A DNA stretch of 64,000 nt, from NCBI GenBank assembly GCA_963681505.1, contig OY811975.1, positions 8,064,135 to 8,128,134 of the forward strand, read 5' to 3'. Under the pieces are notes generated by a model, which saw only the letters and a program-made list of their open reading frames with translations, did not search any database and was not told the DNA's origin. The translations under genes were made by a program, and so were the position numbers. The DNA comes from Eunapius fragilis. Taxonomy: Eukaryota; Porifera; Demospongiae; Spongillida; Spongillidae. Numbering within the stretch: position 1 is the stretch's first letter; the number at the start of each line of letters is the position of its first letter. Below, piece after piece: positions 58,524-64,000 of this stretch.

Positions 58524-58822
58524 GACATGTTGCGCGCGGTCGATCGATTTGCGCTATCCATCGATTGCTTTGCGCGAACAATAGATCTATCGTTTGCGCA
58601 CCAATCTATCGATCGCGCAACCACCAATGGACCGCGCAACAATCGATCGATTGTGCAGCAAGTAGCTTGCGCGATCAATAGAACACACCTGAACAGCAAT
58701 GCGCTTGCGCAGTCGATTGATAGCGCATGCACGTGTGCGAACACATTGTAGGTGCAAAAGCTTGGTGTCCTGACTGTTTGCCTTTCAGGGTGCTGTCAGC
58801 TACACGCGTATCGTAGCTTGAT

Positions 58823-59660
58823 ATGGATCCGCTGTTTAAAGCTTGGATGACTAGTGTTGCCAATAGTAATACAGCTTCAAAAAAGAGCTGCATTTTAACT
58901 AAAGCAAAGTTTGAAGCCATCGTCAATCATCTCCTGCATCCGGCAGACAAGGTCGATCATCACTTCAAACACTGGGTGAAAACCAGAAAGTTACAGGTCG
59001 TCGATATTCCTCTCTCGCAAGTCCTTGTAATTCCGAATGACGAAAGCGTCAAGGTTTGGTGTAGTACATGTCCACAATGAGTATATCCCCTTGTATGTAA
59101 AGGCTACCTATTTTTCTCTTATTGGAAAGTTCGAAATTTCTTCGTGTATTACATGCAGACCAGTTGGTTGATGTAGTTCAGGCAATCCATGCCAACGAAT
59201 TGAAGCACACTGGCTATACGAAAGTATTTGACTACGTAAGTACATGTATAAGCTGAATTCTCTTACTGACATGGACATACTGGCATGTATGTCCTGGATT
59301 TCAGATGCAACGTCAGTACTTTGGAGTGACAAGAGGATTTGAATGAATGAAGGTTCAAACTTTTCATGTTGGTGATAAGGTAACTGTTAGCATTCCCGCA
59401 TTCCCAAGCTAGATAGATCCAAAACTGATGTACCATGGCTTCCTTGTGTTATTGAACATGTGTATGGGGACAAGGTGAAGACATATTGACTTACAACTCC
59501 TTATGGAACCCTATAGGGGAAATTCTGTGGAGGGGATCACCAGTCTTATGATGGCCAAATTGATGCTAGTAATGCTGAAGTACATTTATCACTTCGTGAA
59601 GTGGCTCTGAAATTCCATCTACTGACAAAATTCACAAAGTCCAGCTGTAAATGCACAAGT
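58823..59660 (+). pseudogene. GINGER-like integrase remnant
   Basis: Starts MDPLFKAWMTSVANSN, then CILTKAKFEAIVNHLLHP and FKHWVKTRKLQVVDIPLSQV. A zinc-binding-like part follows (DVVQAIHANELKHTGYTKVF), then QRQYFGVTRGF after an AG acceptor. The DDE catalytic core is missing; the sequence jumps to a C-terminal part, FHVGDKVTVSIPAF, VPWLPCVIEHVYGDKV and VSLREVALKF. The order resembles KRBA2/GINGER-2-type proteins known in invertebrates. Frameshifts and stops show it is inactive. Confidence 0.6.
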
Positions 59661-59699
59661 CCACGTTGATGCAAATCTATTATCGTGGTGTATTTGTGG

Positions 59700-60250
59700 C
59701 ATACAATGTTCCACTCAATGTCATCTGTCTACAACTTGTTCCAACCAATTCGACACAAATTATCATCTAACAAAGCAATATTGGACACAACTGAGCTGAA
59801 TGACACACACATGGATGCTGCTAATAAGCTCTTGAAAGAATCTTTTCCTGCCGTAGATGGTCTTCAAAATCCTGTTCTGCAACAAAATATGTTATTTGAT
59901 GCCCCAAACTTTGAATTTGCACAGTTTCTTCTTGTAAATAAAAACCATAGGTTGCTCATATCAGATATTGGGTAAGAAATGAATACAGTCTGCATTTATG
60001 ACTCTATGCAACTGAAACCATGCAGATTTAGACTGCCTTTCGATTGCATCGAAATATATTCAATGTTCTGAATCCCAAACAACAATGAATGTCATGAATG
60101 TCCAAGAACAAGAAGACAGCTACTCTTGTGTGACCTAGCCACATCACTGATTCATGGAGAAGATCCCACTCAACTGCATTCAAGCAATTGTGCAATCATC
60201 TTAAAGCCGGACTGTGTTGATAATTATAAGTTTGGCATAGTTAATTTTCC
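59700..60250 (+). pseudogene. Ulp1-like cysteine protease remnant of the GINGER-type element
   Basis: ELNDTHMDAANKLLKESFPA, VDGLQNPVLQQ and FAQFLLVNKNHRLLISDIG match the start of Ulp1/SUMO-protease-like domains carried by transposons, where a GNHWV-type motif follows. ATSLIHGEDPTQLHSSN further on corresponds to the part after the catalytic cysteine. The catalytic histidine is in a degenerate context and the region of the catalytic cysteine is frameshifted. Inactive. Confidence 0.5.
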
Positions 60251-60692
60251 ATGTACTGTTGTAAATCGCCACCCACGGATTATCTACCAAATTATATTGC
60301 AAGTGCAGGTCCGCAAATGATGGCAAACTGGATATCCGTTGCTGTGCTTGCAGTGAACACTTCCATTCTAAGTGTGTTGGAAGCAGTGCGACTCAGTTTA
60401 AGGAATGGATGTGTGACTTGTGCTCCAAATAACCTGTCATAAGGATTCTGCATGTCAGTATTCTGCATGTCAGTATGCTATCCATGTAATATTAATATCT
60501 TCGTTTGATATCAGAGTCATGCATGCAGTATCGTTGCGCGATCAATGGATTGCATTAACATTGCGCAAAATGTTTGTTGCGCGATCCATCGGTGGTTGCG
60601 CGATCGATAGATTGGTGCGCAAACGATAGATCTATTGTTCGCGCAGACAAATCGATGGATAGCGCAAATCGATCGACCGCGCGCAACAGACA

Positions 60693-61370
60693 TAGTTTGT
60701 CCTCCTTGGCTTGAAAATGTAAACGCCCTGCATAGTTGTTCCTGGTTGGGAGCAGTGATGCAATATATGCCAGGGGCATATCAGCCAGAGGGAAAACAAG
60801 TGAAGTTCCATTACTTCAACATCTCTGATGGTTATGGTGTGGTGTTGAGAATATGCGTAAGATGCTTCAGAAGGGACAGACGAGAGATGTACTTCCCCGC
60901 CCTCTTCAGCGATGGTGGATAATTCCAATGGGGATAGATGAATATAATGATGAATGTATTCTTAAAATCAATATCTCCTTTCAGTTTCAGATATGGCAGC
61001 AACATGCCTTGATGCCTCTACGAAAGACATGATCTATTCTTATAGCATATGCTGCCATCGATATACTGCTTTAATAGCGGTCCTCACAATCCGTTAGCTC
61101 CATGCATCACCTTCAAAATATGTGCTTGCAATATGTGATGCTGATCGTCTGGTGTAGCAGGTGACATGGAGATGACAACCTTAAGTCCTTTTTGTACTTT
61201 TAAAACAAGAGGTGCTTGTGGACTTATCCACATCTAACGGGCTAAGGATGGTACACTTGAACTGCAAATAGTTATTATAATGACTAGTACTTCTCACCAA
61301 AACTAATGCGATTGATGGCTACAAGCCTCATCCTTGCTTTTTTCTTCTTAATTTCTGATGTGCATAGTCG
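60693..61370. other. Unassigned stretch with one open frame
   Basis: At about 60700-60922 (+) an open segment reads CPPWLENVNALHSCSWLGAV, then YQPEGKQVKFHYFNISDGYG. It could be an exon or old element coding; no family is recognised. The rest shows nothing. Confidence 0.3.
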
Positions 61371-61577
61371 ATATCAGAAGAGAACGAGGGTTTGGGAAAA
61401 GGAAAATGAGACAAAAATTCTTTATTTATTTAGCATATGTTAATGTAACAGAACCAAAAGAAGTGCTAAATATGGGATTTTTGTCTCATTTTTCTTTTCC
61501 CAAACCCTTGTTCTCTTCCTTTTTACACCACCATTGCCTCCAATTCCTATATCCCACCAACTTTGAGAATGTTTTTC
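61371..61577. mobile_element. Palindromic MITE family, copy 4
   Basis: AGAACGAGGGTTTGGGAAAA then GGAAAATGAGACAAAAAT is mirrored by ATTTTTGTCTCATTTTTC then TTTTCCCAAACCC and GTTCTCTT. The right end keeps TTTTTACACCACCATTGCC and TTGAGAATG. The outer part of the left arm is missing. Confidence 0.65.
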
Positions 61578-61667
61578 TTTAAATATACGTAATTTTGCCA
61601 TGGGAACGCTTCAATTTAACACTTCGCATTACGTAATGATTACGTATGTCAGTTCTATTCATATATC

Positions 61668-62000
61668 AAAGATGTCCTTCCAGGAGATTCTAAAGCGATG
61701 GTATTAATGGCGCTCTTTAAAGCCATTCCTGTCCGGAGTTATAATCACCCGAGAAGAAGAAGAAGACGACGACGACGATGACGACGGAGAAGAATTGGCT
61801 AGGGGACGAGGTAAAACACGAACTATTGATCTCTTAAACCAAACAGTTTAAAGACTGGAATAAAACATTGAAATGACCGTCTTTGCCTTCTGGTTCGATA
61901 GCAACAAAGAGCTACACTATCCGTTTCTTGGTACGCGAGTTATACCCGGGTCGCGTTTCAAAAACGATTTCACGACCCGGGTCAATTTCTATATAGGAAA
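61668..62000 (+). repeat. Dispersed repeat with GACGACGAC tract, copy 2
   Basis: Same family as 56739-57060, with a longer GAAGAAGAAGACGACGACGA tract (about 61754-61785). The right part contains complementary ACCCGGGTCGCGTTT/ACGACCCGGGT, giving a short hairpin. Confidence 0.6.
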
Positions 62001-62218
62001 TGTCTTCGCTTTTACCAGTGCATTTAACCTATATCACCCTTTGGTCCTCAATGGAGGTAGTTTGGGGACTAGTATAATGGTACACCTAAACATGATTACA
62101 AATTTTAAATTAAATCTGTCATGATCGCACAAGTTGACGTTTTTGCGACCTGGGCCTTTATGTTTCAAGAACTAAATACAATACTAAATCCACCAGAAAA
62201 ATTTAGGAAACAAGTAAT

Positions 62219-62487
62219 AAAAACAGTCTTTATATGAGAAGGTTGGTGGCATAAAGGAATCAAAGGGGATAGTGGTGTAAAAAGCAAGGGAACAAGGCTT
62301 CTGATTGTCAGAAAGGAAAAATGGAATAGACCTACATTAGCACGCGCATTTACATATGACAACATGTTGTAATATAGGTCTATTTCATTTTTCCATTTCC
62401 ATCAGAAGCCTTGTTCCCTTGCTTTTTACACCACTACCCCCTTGATTCCTATGTACCACCAACCTTCTCGTATAGAGAATGTTTTTA
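62219..62487. mobile_element. Palindromic MITE family, copy 5
   Basis: AAAACAGTCTTTATATGAGA then AGGTTGGTGG, GTGGTGTAAAAAGCAAGGGA and ACAAGGCTTCTGAT are mirrored by ATCAGAAGCCTTGTTCCCTT, GCTTTTTACACCACTACCCC and CCAACCTTCTCGTATAGAGA. It is the best-preserved copy. Confidence 0.8.
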
Positions 62488-62494
62488 TCACTTG

Positions 62495-63480
62495 TAACTA
62501 ATTTAGAGTATTTTGAAATAAGACCATTAGTGATGTTTACAGTTTAGGAGGGGTATACTGTGTGGAGGAGGGGTTGTCTCCTGGAGAGACGTGTGTGTGT
62601 GTTGGTTCATGGGTATGGTTCATGGGTGCCATTCAGATGAAATGAAAAACGGTGGGCGTTTAGAACATTTGAACCTGCAGAACGCAAATCCCGACAATTA
62701 GGAATTAAGGGTTACATGTGATCCAGCCTGCATATGTCTTTAACTCGACCACACCTCTCCCCTAGCTTAGCTGATACACCTTTGTAGTTCGTACGTTTTT
62801 AAGAAGCGGAAACACGGTGGTATTTCAGTTGTACATGTTAATATAGTGGCATGGTGTAGTGGTGCGGCCAAGACATATAGACAATAGCGAGCCGACCCAT
62901 TGTGCTACGAGCGCAGGGCGGGCCGACCGTAGCTACTTATATGTTGTATGTTGGACATTGCGAGCCAGATTTGTACTCGTCGTATAGCTGTGATTGTGCT
63001 GTTGCTGAGGTTGATGTCACGATCAGCGCAGACCGTACTCGAGCGACGCGTGCCATCGGTCTACACGTCACACACACATGGGCACGGGAGGTGCTGTATA
63101 TTCATGTACCGGGAGTAAGGGCGCGAACGAGAAATGTGCAATTACTACTTTGCACAGCTGTATCTCCGTAACTAATCAAGCAAAAATTAATGAACAAATC
63201 AATAGGTCAGGACCCCTCTGCGTACAAACCGAAACTAAAGTGAATTGATATTTCCTGCCGAACGATATGGCCAGTTTGAACCCCAAAGGGTATCAGACGC
63301 TGCAAAACTGGCACGAAGCAAATGCAAGACCCCAGAATCTTATAGAAATGGTGTAGTATGAAGCGTTGAAGATAGGAAGTCAATATCGTTTACCGTTCCG
63401 AAGTTATAGCGTTTCAAACGTGAATCATTTATATTTATATATATTATATATATATAGCGAAGACTCGGAAAATGTTCCAT
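62495..63480 (-). mobile_element. Fold-back family copy, minus orientation, diverged
   Basis: Blocks shared with the arms at 4750-6867 and 10720-12943 include GATGAAATGAAAAACGGTGG, GAACGCAAATCCCGACAATT, GTGCAATTACTACTTTGC, AACCCCAAAGGGTATCAGAC and the AT-rich GGAAAATGTTCCATATATA terminus. A GC-rich insert (about 62870-63080) is unique to this copy. Confidence 0.65.
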
Positions 63481-63537
63481 ATATACATATTTATATATAA
63501 TTATTATATATAATTTATATATATAACCCAACAAAAT

Positions 63538-63984
63538 GTGATCTCAGTCAGTAGTTTCCAAATTGATATGAAGAGATCCAATGTTCCTCATCTTGACCTC
63601 ATTGGTGTGCCAATAGGAGAACTCATATTCTGTGCTAAAATTGTTGCACAGAAACGTGCAAGTGCTTTGAAATTACTGACCCAACTGAGTGAGGTTGGCT
63701 CAGCAGACCCTCAAGTTGCCCTGCTATTGTTGCGTCAGAGTGGTGGTTATTGCAAATTGGTGCACTTGTCAAGATCAACTCCTCCTTCATTAGTGGCTGA
63801 TGCTTTGAGATTGTACGATGATGATGTTCGCCAGTGCCTCACAGAGTGCACCTCTGTAGACACCCCAAACCACGCTTGGCAACAGGCCCAACTAAGCCTA
63901 AGTAGAGGTGGATTTGGACTGCATTGCCTATCACACCACTCTTCAGCAGCAAATATTGCTTCCCTCATGCACTCGCTTCAATAA
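63538..63984 (+). pseudogene. Retroelement fragment, type I
   Basis: One open frame of 148 codons: PHLDLIGVPIGELIFCAKIV, then SADPQVALLLLRQSGGYCKL, VHLSRSTPPSL, HAWQQAQLSLSRGGFGLHCL and SHHSSAANIASL. This is the reverse transcriptase thumb region of the same family as 29690-30933. It is uninterrupted until the stop at 63982-63984, but the downstream C-terminal part lies outside the window and the polymerase core upstream is missing. It starts directly at the end of the fold-back copy. Confidence 0.55.
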
Positions 63985-64000
63985 AGGTACTTGGGTTAAG

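Larger units (their letters stand above)
58528..60688 (+). mobile_element. GINGER-type DNA transposon, non-autonomous
   Basis: The ends are TGTTGCGCGCGGTCGATCG and its complement, starting TG and ending CA, with a 4-bp duplication GACA (58524-58527 and 60689-60692). The inverted repeats extend about 100 bp (58528-58625 against about 60591-60688) with one short mismatch block. GCGCAA/ATCGATCG motifs recur through both subterminal regions and are likely transposase-binding repeats. TG...CA ends and a 4-bp duplication fit GINGER elements, whose integrases relate to those of Ty3/gypsy. The interior has remnants of an integrase and a Ulp1-like protease. Confidence 0.8.

Noticed and set aside
58469-58751. 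Arginine-rich open frames at the GINGER ends, repeated near 60555-60779
   Set aside because: They are translations of the terminal inverted repeats.

Overview
This is a eukaryotic window. Its genes are split by short GT-AG introns, and much of the rest is nested transposable elements, microsatellites and minisatellites. It most likely comes from a marine invertebrate, and a demosponge is my best guess. The reasons are a 49-nt intron, tandem one-exon FN3 domains in a membrane receptor, a PGAP4-like transferase with WSC domains, a TRAF/MATH gene, and the mixture of retroelement, pogo, hAT-like and GINGER-like fragments. The species call is inference; no alignment was run.

Layout. 0.5-3.6 kb: a C/G-rich hAT-like element split by a second element with 96-bp inverted ends, which carries two minisatellites and a RecQ-like helicase fragment. 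3.8-4.0 kb: a perfect 98-bp-arm palindrome. 4.0-12.9 kb: several copies of one fold-back family, including inverted arms of about 2.1 kb, with a SINE and a retroelement fragment between them. 14.1-17.4 kb (+): an intact four-exon gene for a type II membrane glycosyltransferase of PGAP4/TMEM246 type with two WSC domains (542 aa). 18.7-24.9 kb: a hAT-like MITE, a second long-TIR element, and a pogo-type transposon nested in another hAT-like element. 26.2-27.5 kb (+): the C-terminal exons of a TRAF-like MATH protein. 28.4-31.9 kb: retroelement fragments and palindromic MITEs.

33.0-57.9 kb (-): one large receptor-like gene. Nineteen FN3-type domains, each on its own phase 1-1 exon, are followed by a transmembrane exon and a probable short cytoplasmic exon. 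Fourteen of the domains form seven alternating B-A pairs made by tandem duplication; two neighbouring 1,588-bp units are almost identical. The introns hold a dead Ty3/gypsy copy, retroelement fragments and several MITEs. Its 5' end was not found.

58.5-60.7 kb: a GINGER-type element with TG...CA ends and a 4-bp GACA target duplication, carrying broken integrase and Ulp1-like protease genes. 61-64 kb: more MITEs, another fold-back copy and a retroelement fragment near the window edge.

The probable working host genes are therefore the PGAP4-WSC transferase, the TRAF/MATH gene and the FN3 receptor. No shared pathway between them can be read from the sequence. The most unusual material is the symmetric-phase FN3 cassette array and several self-complementary structures, notably a pogo element holding an inverted copy of its own transposase exon.
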